This document shows, piece after piece, positions 7,194 through 14,985 of a stretch of DNA of 64,000 nt (the stretch's first letter is position 1; every line of letters begins with the position of its first letter). This DNA comes from CANNDT01 sp945876205 (lineage in GTDB: Bacteria > Acidobacteriota > Vicinamibacteria > Vicinamibacterales > UBA2999): NCBI GenBank assembly GCA_947503365.1, contig CANNDT010000004.1, forward strand, positions 1-64,000, read 5' to 3'. A model generated the notes under the pieces. That model was given only the letters and a program-made list of their open reading frames with translations. It searched no databases and was not told the origin of the DNA. A program made the position numbers and the translations under genes.

Positions 7194-8644
7194 AGCGCCT
7201 CCGCCCGGCGCTTCCGGCGCACCTCGGCGGCGGCCAGCGTGTCGCGCACGTCGCCCAGCCACGCGCTATCCGTCGTCAGCGCCGCGCGCGAGTCGTCGAT
7301 GGCGCGGGCGGTCTCTTCCGGAGCAGGACCTCCGTGCGTGTGGCGGACCTCCACAAAATGCCGAGGGCTCATGACAACCGCAATCTGGGCGTCGGTGTAC
7401 TCGATTGGCACGCCCAGCAGGTCGCCCGACACCCGCGCCAGCATCGCACCGAGCGGTGCGTCCGGCCGTTCGCGGCTGGCCTTCAGCAGACGCACGGCGA
7501 TCGTATGCGCCGCCCTGAACGGGATGGCCTGCTGCCGGACCAGGTGATCGGCCAGCTCGGTCAGCGTGGTGCCCCCTTCCGCGGCGCGCGACGCCAGGCG
7601 CGCCACGTCGAACTCGGCGCCGCGCATCGCCGCGGCGACGAGCGTCACCGCACGGACAGCATCATGGAACATCGCCGCGACGAGCGGCTGCAGATCGTCC
7701 TCGGTGTCGACAATGTCGCCGAACGGCGTGTTGTGGACACTTAGCGTGATCGCCATCGCCTGGCCGAGCGCCTTGCTGCCGATGGCGCGGGCGTGCTCGA
7801 GGGCGACCGGGTTCCGCTTCTGCGGCATGATGCTGCTCGACTGCACGAAGCCATCGGCGAGCCGCAGGTAGCCGAACTCCGTCGTGCACCAGAGCAGCAG
7901 ATCCTGCACGACGCGGCCGAGCCCGGCGACGAGCACCGCCGCCGCCGACACGCTCTCCAGCAGGTAGTCGACCGTCGCGATGCTGCCGTAGGTGTTGCCG
8001 GTCGGACCGTTGAAGCCGAGCAGGTCGCTCGTCAGCTGGCGGTCGATCGGAAACCCGGTCCCGGTGATCGCGCACGCGCCCAGCGGACTGCGATTGGTCA
8101 CGGCGAATGCCGACCGGAGCCGCGTCGCGTCCCGCTCCAGCTGTTCGACGACGGCGAGCAGGTAGTGGGCGATGGTGGAGGGCTGCGCCGGCTGCGTGTG
8201 GGTGTGGGCGGCGAACACGCTTTCGCGGTGCCGCGCGGCGAGGTCGATCAAGACGCTCCGCAACTCCAGCGTCGCGGCGAGCACCGAAACGACGAACTCC
8301 CGCTGCCGCATCCGGTACATCGTCATGTCGATGTCGTTGCGGCTCCGGGCGGTGTGCAGCCGGCCGGCGGTGTCCTCGTCGGACGCCTGCACCAGGAGCT
8401 GCTCGACGTGAAAGAAGAGATCTTCGCAGCTTCCGTCGTAAGGAGTAGCCCGCACATCGGCGAGCGAGATGGTGTCGAGTGCGTCCCGGAGCGTGCGCGC
8501 GTCCGCCGGCGAAATGATCCCGCGCTCCGCCAGCATCACCAGGTGCGCGTAATGGATGGCCATCAACGGCGAGAGGAAGAGCGTCTTGGCGTCCTCAAAG
8601 TTCTCGTTGAGGACGTGGGAGACGTACTGGGGATCAAAGGGCAT
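7190..8644 (-). CDS. Argininosuccinate lyase-family protein
   Basis: 484-aa fumarase/aspartase-superfamily lyase. Signature loop SSSIMPQKRNP near residues 272-282 carries the catalytic serine; upstream blocks HTARSRNDID and HTHTQPAQP match ArgH. Canonical ArgH releases fumarate from argininosuccinate to give arginine. Here it leads an operon with an SSS symporter and an asparaginase instead of arg genes, so it may act on an imported N-substituted aspartate (inference) rather than in arginine synthesis. The stop overlaps the ATG of a 30-aa membrane peptide gene. Confidence 0.85.
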   Translation of the reverse strand: MPFDPQYVSHVLNENFEDAKTLFLSPLMAIHYAHLVMLAERGIISPADARTLRDALDTISLADVRATPYDGSCEDLFFHVEQLLVQASDEDTAGRLHTARSRNDIDMTMYRMRQREFVVSVLAATLELRSVLIDLAARHRESVFAAHTHTQPAQPSTIAHYLLAVVEQLERDATRLRSAFAVTNRSPLGACAITGTGFPIDRQLTSDLLGFNGPTGNTYGSIATVDYLLESVSAAAVLVAGLGRVVQDLLLWCTTEFGYLRLADGFVQSSSIMPQKRNPVALEHARAIGSKALGQAMAITLSVHNTPFGDIVDTEDDLQPLVAAMFHDAVRAVTLVAAAMRGAEFDVARLASRAAEGGTTLTELADHLVRQQAIPFRAAHTIAVRLLKASRERPDAPLGAMLARVSGDLLGVPIEYTDAQIAVVMSPRHFVEVRHTHGGPAPEETARAIDDSRAALTTDSAWLGDVRDTLAAAEVRRKRRAEAL

Positions 8645-8660
8645 GCTAGGAATTGGGTCC

Positions 8661-8688
8661 GTAGGGCGGACCTTGTCAGGTCCGCCTA
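8661..8688. repeat. REP-like palindrome, GTAGGGC flank
   Basis: GGCGGACCT, a TGTC loop, and AGGTCCGCC form a perfect 9-bp stem preceded by GTAGGGC. It sits between the ArgH-family gene and the cupin remnant and belongs to the same CTACG-flanked palindrome family as elements at 13441, 58977, 61373 and 63957. Confidence 0.7.
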
Positions 8689-8859
8689 GAGATAATCGCT
8701 CGCGGCGGCGACAAGCAGGACTTCGGCGCCCGTTTCGGTCGACAGCTCGCCGTGATCGCTGCCTGCTTCAGCGTAGTGGAAATCGCCGGCAAAGAGCCGC
8801 TGTCCGGCGACCAGGACGGCGGCGGTGCGGTTGTACTGCTCGCTCTTGTCGGTGCCCAT
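8686..8859 (-). pseudogene. ChrR-like cupin anti-sigma fragment
   Basis: 57 codons from an ATG that overlaps the sigma-factor stop (TGATG). The part GDFHYAEAGSDH followed by TETGAEVLLVAAASDY matches the C-terminal end of the cupin domain of ChrR-type anti-sigma factors. The zinc-binding N-terminal anti-sigma domain and most of the cupin are absent; intact ChrR proteins are about 200 aa. Together with the broken sigma gene upstream this looks like the tail of a deleted regulatory pair. Confidence 0.65.
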
Positions 8860-9290
8860 CAGATCAACTGCTGGAGGTGCTCCCGCATCGCCAGCATTCC
8901 CGTGCGAATCCGCGTTTTTACCGTGCCGAGCGGCAGGCTGAACTGCTCTGCCAGCTCCGACTGCGTGTGCCCGAGAAAGAAGGCCGCCTCGATCAGCACC
9001 CGCTGATCGCGGGACAGCCGCCCGAGCGCGCCGGCGATGGCGCGGTTCCTCGTAATCCGGACCGGCTACGCGATCGGGCTGCCGAGCCTCGCGTCGTAGC
9101 TGTCGGCCTTCTCCCAGACCCGGAGAAAGGCCTCCTGGATCGCGTCCTCGGCCTCCCCGGTGTCCCGGAGGATGCGATAGGCGAGCGCATACAGCGCGCG
9201 GCCGTGGAGATCTTACAGCTCGCCCACGGCCGACCCGTCGCGGCGGCTATCCGGTCGAGCAGATCGAGATCCGCGCTCAGGCGTTCAACC
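8859..9290 (-). pseudogene. ECF sigma factor (RpoE/SigK-like), disrupted
   Basis: Reading the reverse strand through three lesions recovers an ECF sigma-70 factor. Region 2 is visible as YRILRDTGEAEDAIQEAF then LRVWEKADSY; region 4 as LSRDQRVLIEAAFFLGHTQS and AEQFSLPLGTVKTRIRTG. Lesions: a frameshift near 9247 just after LDLLDRIAA, a TAA where the family has ELYDLHGR (about 9212), a TAG in place of the Trp of the IAW-VRITRNRAID motif (about 9083), and loss of the linker between RNRAI and LSRDQR. The 5' end overlaps the tail of the M61 gene. Adjacent to a ChrR-like cupin remnant. Confidence 0.8.
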
Positions 9291-11112
9291 ACTTTGACAG
9301 CTGCTGATTCTGCGTCTCGGTCGCGCCCGGCGCCGCCTCGAGGCGCCACTGGCGCGGCGGTTCGCTTCCAAGCGTCACGTCTAACCGCATCAACTGCTCG
9401 CGGCGGGCGACGAGCAGCGACACCTTGTCGCCGGCCTTGAACTGCTCGAGCCGGTTGTCAAAGCGGTCGGCGCGCACGCGGAACTCGTCCACCGCCAGTA
9501 TCTCGTCGTCCACGTTGATGCCGGCAGCGTAGGCCGGCGTGTCGCGCCGTACCTGCGACACGACCAGGCGGCCGGCGTCGTTGCGCGTCGCGGCGCCAAG
9601 GTACGCCTTGCCCGCTCCGGCCGGCGCCGGGCGGAACCGCAGACCGAACGTCTCGAGCGCGCCCGCGTAGTCGAGCTCCGCCGTGCCCTGCACCGCCCCG
9701 TCCCAGAACGCCTTCAGGCTCGTGCCGGCGACCTGCTCGGCGACGGCGCGGAACTCGTCAGGCGTATAACCCTTCGGACCGGAGTACTTCTCGTAGGCCG
9801 CCCGCAGAACGTCATCAAGACTCTTTACGCCACCGGTGGCTTTTCGGATGTTGGCGTCCAGCACAAACCCCAGAACGGCGCCTTTCGTGTAGTAGCTGAT
9901 CGCCACGTTCACGGAGTTCTCGTCGGGCCGGTAGTACTTGATCCAAGCGTCGAAGGAGGCCTGGTCGACCGGCTGGACCAGCCGCCCTGGCGTTGTCTGC
10001 AGCTCCTCGATCTTGCTGGACAGCGCCGTCAGGTACTCCTCGCGCGATGACAGTCCGGCGCGGTGCACCAGGAGGTCGGCGTAGTAATCGGTCACGCCTT
10101 CGGCGATCCAGAGGCTCCGGGTGTGGTTCTCGTTCTCGTAGTCGAAGGGACCGAGCTCCACGGGCCGGAGACGCTTCACGTTCCAGACGTGGAAATATTC
10201 GTGACTCGCCAGCTCCAGCCACGACAGATACGGCTGGCGCGTCCTTGTCGCAAAGCGCCAGTCCATCAGGATCGTCGAGTTCTTGTGCTCGAGCCCGCCG
10301 CCGGCCGAGCCGGTGGGCAGCGTCAGCATGTTGAAGAACACGTACTTGTCGTAGGGCAGGGAACCCCACATCTTGCGGTGCGTCTGGACGAGCGTCTCCA
10401 GATCCTTCGCCGCCTTCGCGCCGTCGAAGATGCCGCCTTCGCCTTCGTTGACCAGGAAGTGTTTCTTGCCGTCGACCGTGAACTCGTACACCGCCGGATT
10501 GCCGATGACGATCGGCGAATCGACGAGCGTGTCGAAGTCGGCCGCCCGGTAACGGTGCGCCGCGCCCGCCGCCTCGGGAAGGCCGGTGACCGAGCGGCGC
10601 CAGCCGGTGGCCGGAAGAATAGTGACTTCGTGAACGCGCGGGGCGCGATCGGCGAGCGTCATGAACGTCGGCGCGCCATTCAGCATCGCGAAGCCGGCTT
10701 CCACCCAGTTGGTGCGCACCGACATCTCACGCGAATACACACGGTACCTGACGGTGACCGTCGGCGCACCGCCGGTGGCAATCCGCCAGTGGTTCTTCTC
10801 GGGCTTGCTGACGGTGAGGGAGCGGCCGTCGGCGCCGGTGGCGACGACGGCTTCAACGTTCCGTTCGTACTCGCGCACGAGATACGAGCCCGGAGTCCAG
10901 ACCGCCATCATCAGCTCGACGTCGGGCCGGCGCCCTGTCGGTACCTCCGCCGCGACCTCAACGTAGTGGGTATGCGGGGCTGGAAACGACACGGTGTAGC
11001 GGATCGGCGCCGGCGTCGGCTGGGCCGTCGGCTGAGCGCTCGTCTGCGCAGGAGCGGGAACTGGGTAGGTCATGAGCACCAATAGCAGCAGCACAGTGAA
11101 CTTGGCGGCCAT
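9277..11112 (-). CDS. M61 family metallopeptidase (glycyl aminopeptidase-like) with PDZ domain
   Basis: 611-aa exported peptidase. Signal peptide at residues 1-23 (TVLLLLVLMTYPVPAPAQ). Zinc motif HEYFH lies in ELASHEYFHVWNVKRLRP near residue 300, with the downstream ligand glutamate in LWIAEGVTDYY. A PDZ domain occupies about residues 505-590. The layout, N-terminal beta domain, M61 catalytic domain, PDZ, is standard for the family (about 600 aa). A TAGAAT box ends 6 bases before the ATG, suggesting a leaderless message. A second M61 gene lies at 14986-16845; the two flank the oxidase cluster. Confidence 0.93.
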   Translation of the reverse strand: MAAKFTVLLLLVLMTYPVPAPAQTSAQPTAQPTPAPIRYTVSFPAPHTHYVEVAAEVPTGRRPDVELMMAVWTPGSYLVREYERNVEAVVATGADGRSLTVSKPEKNHWRIATGGAPTVTVRYRVYSREMSVRTNWVEAGFAMLNGAPTFMTLADRAPRVHEVTILPATGWRRSVTGLPEAAGAAHRYRAADFDTLVDSPIVIGNPAVYEFTVDGKKHFLVNEGEGGIFDGAKAAKDLETLVQTHRKMWGSLPYDKYVFFNMLTLPTGSAGGGLEHKNSTILMDWRFATRTRQPYLSWLELASHEYFHVWNVKRLRPVELGPFDYENENHTRSLWIAEGVTDYYADLLVHRAGLSSREEYLTALSSKIEELQTTPGRLVQPVDQASFDAWIKYYRPDENSVNVAISYYTKGAVLGFVLDANIRKATGGVKSLDDVLRAAYEKYSGPKGYTPDEFRAVAEQVAGTSLKAFWDGAVQGTAELDYAGALETFGLRFRPAPAGAGKAYLGAATRNDAGRLVVSQVRRDTPAYAAGINVDDEILAVDEFRVRADRFDNRLEQFKAGDKVSLLVARREQLMRLDVTLGSEPPRQWRLEAAPGATETQNQQLSKWLNA

Positions 11113-11118
11113 GCCGGC

Positions 11119-11130
11119 ATTCTATAGAAT
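11119..11130. promoter_or_regulatory. Palindromic divergent -10 element
   Basis: ATTCTATAGAAT is a perfect 12-bp palindrome that presents TAGAAT on both strands between divergent genes. On the reverse strand it ends 6 bases before the M61 ATG at 11112 (leaderless spacing); on the forward strand it ends 11 bases before the TTG of coxA at 11142 (about a 5-nt leader). Confidence 0.55.
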
Positions 11131-11141
11131 TTCGTAACCAC

Positions 11142-12848
11142 TTGATCCGCAAATACTTCTTCTCCCTAGATCACAAGGTAGTCGGCCTTCAGTACACGCT
11201 CACGAGCCTCTGTTTTCTGGCCGTGGGATTCATCCTGATGCTGGTCGCCCGCTGGCAGCTGGCGTACCCGGGAACCCCGGTACCGCTGGTCGGCGGCTGG
11301 CTCGGCGCGGCCAATGCGCCGGGCGGCGTCATCCTGCCGGAGTTCTACAACCAGCTGGTTGCGATGCACGGCACGATCATGGTGTTCCTCGCCGTGGTCC
11401 CGCTCGCGGTCGGCGGCTTCGGCAACTATCTCGTCCCGCTGCAGATCGGCGCCGGCGACATGGCCTTCCCCCGGCTGAACATGGCGAGCTACTGGCTGTA
11501 CCTCGCCGGCGGCCTCGTGATGCTCGCCAGCTTCGCGGCGCCAGGCGGCGCAGCCAGCTCGGGCTGGACGTCGTATCCGCCGCTCGCCGACCTGGCGACC
11601 ACCGGCCAGACGATGTGGCTGCTCGGGATGCTGTTGGTGATCGTGTCGTCGCTCCTCGGGTCGCTCAACGTCATCACGACGATCGTTCAGCTGCGCGCGC
11701 CAGGCATGACCTGGTTCCGCCTGCCGTTCTTCGTCTGGTCGCAGCTGGTCACCGCCTTCCTGCTGCTGCTCGCCTTTCCGGCGCTGCAGGCCGCCGCGAT
11801 CCTGCAGGCGATGGATCGTCTTGCCGGCACCAGCTTCTTCCTGCCAACCGGCCTCGTCGTCAGCGGCCGCATCGTCGAAGCCTCGGGCGACGGCAGCCCG
11901 CTTCTCTGGCAGCACCTGTTCTGGTTTCTCGCGCACCCGGAGGTCTACGTCCTGGTCCTGCCGGCGATGGGGATCGTCGCCGAGGTGATCGCCAACAACA
12001 CGCGCAAGCCGCTCTGGGGCTACCGCGTGATGGTCTACTCGATCTTCTTCCTCGGCTTCATGTCGTTCCTGGTGTGGGCGCACCACATGTTCCTCACCGG
12101 CATGGGCACGGTCCTCAGCGCGTTCTTCCAGTCGACGACGATGATCATCTCGGTGCCATCGGTGGTCGTGATGTCGGCGTTCGTGTTGTCGCTCTACGGC
12201 GGATCGGTCCGTTTCACGACGCCGATGCTCTTCGCGCTGGCGTTCATCCCGATGTTCGCACTCGGCGGACTCACCGGCCTGCCGCTGGGCCTGGCCTCGA
12301 GCGATATCCCGCTGCACGACACGATGTACGTCGTCGGCCACTTTCACTACATCGTTGCGCCGGGGACAATTTTCGCGTTGTTCGCTGGGATCTATTACTG
12401 GTACCCCAAGGTCACCGGGCGCCTGATGAACGACTGGCTGGGACGGCTCCACTTCATCGGCTCGCTCGTCTGCATTAACCTGATCTTCATGCCGATGTTC
12501 ATCCAGGGGCTGGCCGGTGTGAACCGGCGCCTGTATGACGGCGGCCTGCAGTACGCGCACGCGCAGGACGTCTTTCAGCTCAACATCGGGATGTCGCACG
12601 GCGCGTGGGGACTTGGCGTCGTTCAACTGCTCTTCATCGTCAATTTCTTCGGCAGCCTGAAGTGGGGGCGCGTGGCGGACACGAACCCGTGGCAGGCGAC
12701 GACCCTCGAGTGGTCGGCCACGCCGACACCGCCGCTCCCGCACGGCAACTTCGCGACGCCGCCGCTGGTGTACCGGGGCGCCTACGAGTACAGCGTGCCG
12801 GGCGCGGCCTCTGACTTTGCCCCGCAGAACGAGCGCGACCCGTCATGA
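11142..12848 (+). CDS. coxA: Cytochrome c oxidase subunit I, A1-like (aa3-type)
   Basis: 568-aa haem-copper oxidase core subunit with 12 or more membrane helices. Haem/copper ligands are visible: H in VAMHGTIMVF for low-spin haem a, FWFLAHPEVYVL for CuB with the crosslinked tyrosine, WAHHMF for the other CuB histidines, and VGHFHYIV for haem a3 and a. The glutamate in HPEVY is the D-channel residue that defines A1-type enzymes. A TTG start at 11142 is used, because no in-frame ATG or GTG lies between it and the divergent gene. Heads coxA-coxC-small protein-coxB, all overlapping or closely spaced. Confidence 0.93.
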   Translation: MIRKYFFSLDHKVVGLQYTLTSLCFLAVGFILMLVARWQLAYPGTPVPLVGGWLGAANAPGGVILPEFYNQLVAMHGTIMVFLAVVPLAVGGFGNYLVPLQIGAGDMAFPRLNMASYWLYLAGGLVMLASFAAPGGAASSGWTSYPPLADLATTGQTMWLLGMLLVIVSSLLGSLNVITTIVQLRAPGMTWFRLPFFVWSQLVTAFLLLLAFPALQAAAILQAMDRLAGTSFFLPTGLVVSGRIVEASGDGSPLLWQHLFWFLAHPEVYVLVLPAMGIVAEVIANNTRKPLWGYRVMVYSIFFLGFMSFLVWAHHMFLTGMGTVLSAFFQSTTMIISVPSVVVMSAFVLSLYGGSVRFTTPMLFALAFIPMFALGGLTGLPLGLASSDIPLHDTMYVVGHFHYIVAPGTIFALFAGIYYWYPKVTGRLMNDWLGRLHFIGSLVCINLIFMPMFIQGLAGVNRRLYDGGLQYAHAQDVFQLNIGMSHGAWGLGVVQLLFIVNFFGSLKWGRVADTNPWQATTLEWSATPTPPLPHGNFATPPLVYRGAYEYSVPGAASDFAPQNERDPS

Positions 12849-13441
12849 GCGCCGGGATTCGGTACGCATCCGAGCCGCGGCCCGACACCGGCGTGACGAA
12901 CACGTCGCTCGGGATGTGGCTGTTCCTGGCGTCAGAGGCCATGCTGTTTGGTTCGCTGTTCTCGGCGTACGCACTGCTGCGGACCGGCGCTGCGTCGTGG
13001 CCAGACCAGAGCGCGACGCTGAACGTGCCGATCGCCGGTGTGAACACCGTGATCCTCGTGCTGTCATCGGTGGCGATCGTGCGGGCGACCGCTGCAGCAA
13101 GCGGCGCGTCCTTCGAGCGGTTCCGCCGCGTCATGGGCCTCTCGTTCGGGCTTGGCGCGCTGTTCCTGGTCGTGAAGGCGATCGAGTACCGGAACGAACT
13201 GGCGGAGGGCCTCCTGCCGTCGACGAACAACTTTCTGGGGCTGTATTTCACGCTGACCGGGCTCCATGCCCTGCACGTGATCGGCGGGCTGCTGGTGAAC
13301 GGGCACCTCTGGTGGACCGGCGAGGCGATGTGGCGAATCACGCCGGAACGCTTCGTCAGCCGCGTACGCGCGGCCGCGCTCTACTGGAATTTCGTCGACC
13401 TGATCTGGTTGATCATGTTCGTCGTGTTGTACTTGCTGTGA
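12845..13441 (+). CDS. coxC: Cytochrome c oxidase subunit III
   Basis: 198-aa integral membrane protein with five hydrophobic helices, the short bacterial form of subunit III. Family features: MWLFLASEAMLFG in the first helix, and GLYFTLTGLHALHVIGGLL in the third. ATG overlaps the coxA stop by ATGA. Not catalytic; stabilises the core and lipid/oxygen access. Followed by a palindrome and three 21-bp tandem repeats before the next gene. Confidence 0.92.
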   Translation: MSAGIRYASEPRPDTGVTNTSLGMWLFLASEAMLFGSLFSAYALLRTGAASWPDQSATLNVPIAGVNTVILVLSSVAIVRATAAASGASFERFRRVMGLSFGLGALFLVVKAIEYRNELAEGLLPSTNNFLGLYFTLTGLHALHVIGGLLVNGHLWWTGEAMWRITPERFVSRVRAAALYWNFVDLIWLIMFVVLYLL

Positions 13442-13522
13442 GGTCCGGCTGAAGCCGGACCCTACGGAACCAGGGAAAAACCCTACGGAACCAGGGAACA
13501 ACCCTGCGGAACCAGGGAAATA
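13441..13522 (+). repeat. REP-like palindrome plus three 21-bp tandem repeats
   Basis: The palindrome GGTCCGGCTGAAGCCGGACC (13442-13461) is followed by three 21-bp units, CCCTACGGAACCAGGGAAAAA and two variants (13460-13480, 13481-13501, 13502-13522). Each unit is itself an inverted CCCT...AGGG. The last unit ends on the first base of the next ATG, so the repeats constitute the whole 5' region of the small CPVC protein gene. Confidence 0.85.
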
Positions 13523-13695
13523 TGGCTTGTCCGGTTTGTTACACCGCTGCTGACCCCGCCATCACGGAGAGCCTGAACGCGGGCATCTTTGTGCTGCTCG
13601 GAGTCACCGCCCTGGTGCTCGGCGGGGTGGCGCGGTTCATCGTGTCGTTGGCGCGGCGCGCCCGGGTGCCGGTGATTGTGGAGCCGCACGCCTAA
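13522..13695 (+). CDS. Small CPVC membrane protein in oxidase operon
   Basis: 57-aa protein beginning MACPVCY, then a soluble acidic stretch and one transmembrane helix (AGIFVLLGVTALVLGGV) followed by a basic tail. The CxxC at residues 3-6 could bind a metal ion or haem/copper chaperone partner. Its TAA overlaps the ATG of coxB (TAATG), so it is co-translated with a CuA subunit. Similar short proteins occur beside oxidase subunit II in other bacteria to my knowledge, but I know no assigned function. Confidence 0.7.
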   Translation: MACPVCYTAADPAITESLNAGIFVLLGVTALVLGGVARFIVSLARRARVPVIVEPHA

Positions 13696-14441
13696 TGCTG
13701 GAGTGGCTCGGGCTTCCTGTCGCAGCCGCTGCCGATGCGGCGCGGATCGATCGCATTCTCGTGCTGGTCCACTGGCTGATGCTGGTGCTGTTCGCCGGCT
13801 GGGGCCTGTTCTTTGTCTACGTCCTCGTCCGCTTCCGCCGGAGCGCGAACCCGGTGGCCAGCTACGCCGGCGTACGGGGACGCTGGGCGACCCTGGTCGA
13901 AGGCGGTGTGCTGGCGGCAGAGGTTGCGCTGCTCGTGTTCTTCTCAATTCCGGCATGGAGCGCCCGGGTCGACGCGTTCCCTCCGGAAGCCGACAGCACC
14001 GTCGTGCGTGTCGTCGCCGAGCAGTACGCCTGGAACATCCACTATCCGGGAGAGGACCGGGTCTTTGGGCGCACCGCGCTCGCACTGGTCGCGGCAGACA
14101 ATCCACTCGGTATGGATCGCACTGATCCGGCATCGCGAGACGATGTGACGACGATCAACCAGCTGCACCTGCCGGTGAACAGATCCGTAATCGTCTATCT
14201 CACGAGCAAGGATGTGGTGCACAGCTTCGCGATGCCGCAGATGCGGGTGAAGCAGGATGTGATCCCCGGCACGGTCCAGCCGGTGTGGTTTACACCCACG
14301 CAGACCGGCGAGTGGGAAATTGCGTGCTCGCAGCTATGCGGGCTCGCCCACTATCGAATGAAGGCTTTTTACACCGTGCAGGCGGACGAGGACTTCCGGG
14401 CCTGGCTCGCGGGCGAGCAGGCCTCGACGACTCGTCCGTGA
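13695..14441 (+). CDS. coxB: Cytochrome c oxidase subunit II (CuA, no fused cytochrome c)
   Basis: 248-aa subunit II with two N-terminal membrane helices and a periplasmic cupredoxin domain. CuA ligands are present: H in DVVHSFAMPQM and the loop CSQLCGLAHYRM, giving both cysteines, the histidine and the methionine. There is no CxxCH, unlike the second subunit II in this window (38048-39052). Overlaps the small CPVC gene by TAATG. Placing subunit II last and after III is unusual relative to the common II-I-III order. Confidence 0.9.
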   Translation: MLEWLGLPVAAAADAARIDRILVLVHWLMLVLFAGWGLFFVYVLVRFRRSANPVASYAGVRGRWATLVEGGVLAAEVALLVFFSIPAWSARVDAFPPEADSTVVRVVAEQYAWNIHYPGEDRVFGRTALALVAADNPLGMDRTDPASRDDVTTINQLHLPVNRSVIVYLTSKDVVHSFAMPQMRVKQDVIPGTVQPVWFTPTQTGEWEIACSQLCGLAHYRMKAFYTVQADEDFRAWLAGEQASTTRP

Positions 14442-14924
14442 TCACATCAACAGGGTGGCGGCGGTGAGCGCAAGTCCCAGGATCAGGAGCCACATCGGCT
14501 GCGCTGACGAGCCTGGGTCTGCCGAGGCCGGTGTATCGGCCGCGGCGGCCGCACTGACGCGCCCCATCGCACTGAACGCAGCGCCGAGCGCGGCGAGCAG
14601 CAGGAGCCAGCCGAGCGCGAGCGCGATTCGGACCGGTGTCGAGGCCAGAGGGATGCGCCAGCCAAGGAGCATCACCGACGCGATCCAGCCGACCATGCTG
14701 GCGCCGGCCAGGAGCCGCAGCCGCGCGATCTCCCGATCGGCAGCCTGCCCGCGCAACTCGAGGCGCAAGGCCTCGTCTACCCGCCGGCGCTGCTCGTCGA
14801 CCTGAGCGCGGTCGAGCTCGAGGCGCGCGCGGTCCATCGGGAGTGAGCCTTTGAAACGCCGCGCGGCGGCGCCCAGCACGACTACCGCCTCGAATGCCCT
14901 GGCCAGGGTGCCGAAGACCATCAT
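14442..14924 (-). CDS. Hypothetical membrane protein with coiled coil
   Basis: 160-aa protein, family not recognised. Residues 30-65 are a charged heptad-like helix (LELDRAQVDEQRRRVDEAL), followed by two hydrophobic helices (about 72-88 and 98-115), an Ala-rich linker and a C-terminal helix (MWLLILGLALTAATLL). Convergent with coxB, with its stop immediately after the coxB stop. No operon partner on its own strand. Confidence 0.55.
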   Translation of the reverse strand: MMVFGTLARAFEAVVVLGAAARRFKGSLPMDRARLELDRAQVDEQRRRVDEALRLELRGQAADREIARLRLLAGASMVGWIASVMLLGWRIPLASTPVRIALALGWLLLLAALGAAFSAMGRVSAAAAADTPASADPGSSAQPMWLLILGLALTAATLLM

Positions 14925-14985
14925 GCCCTCAGCTGTTCAAGAGTCGCGCCGCCCGGGCGCCGTGGCCTTGGCGAAGGCGGCGACC

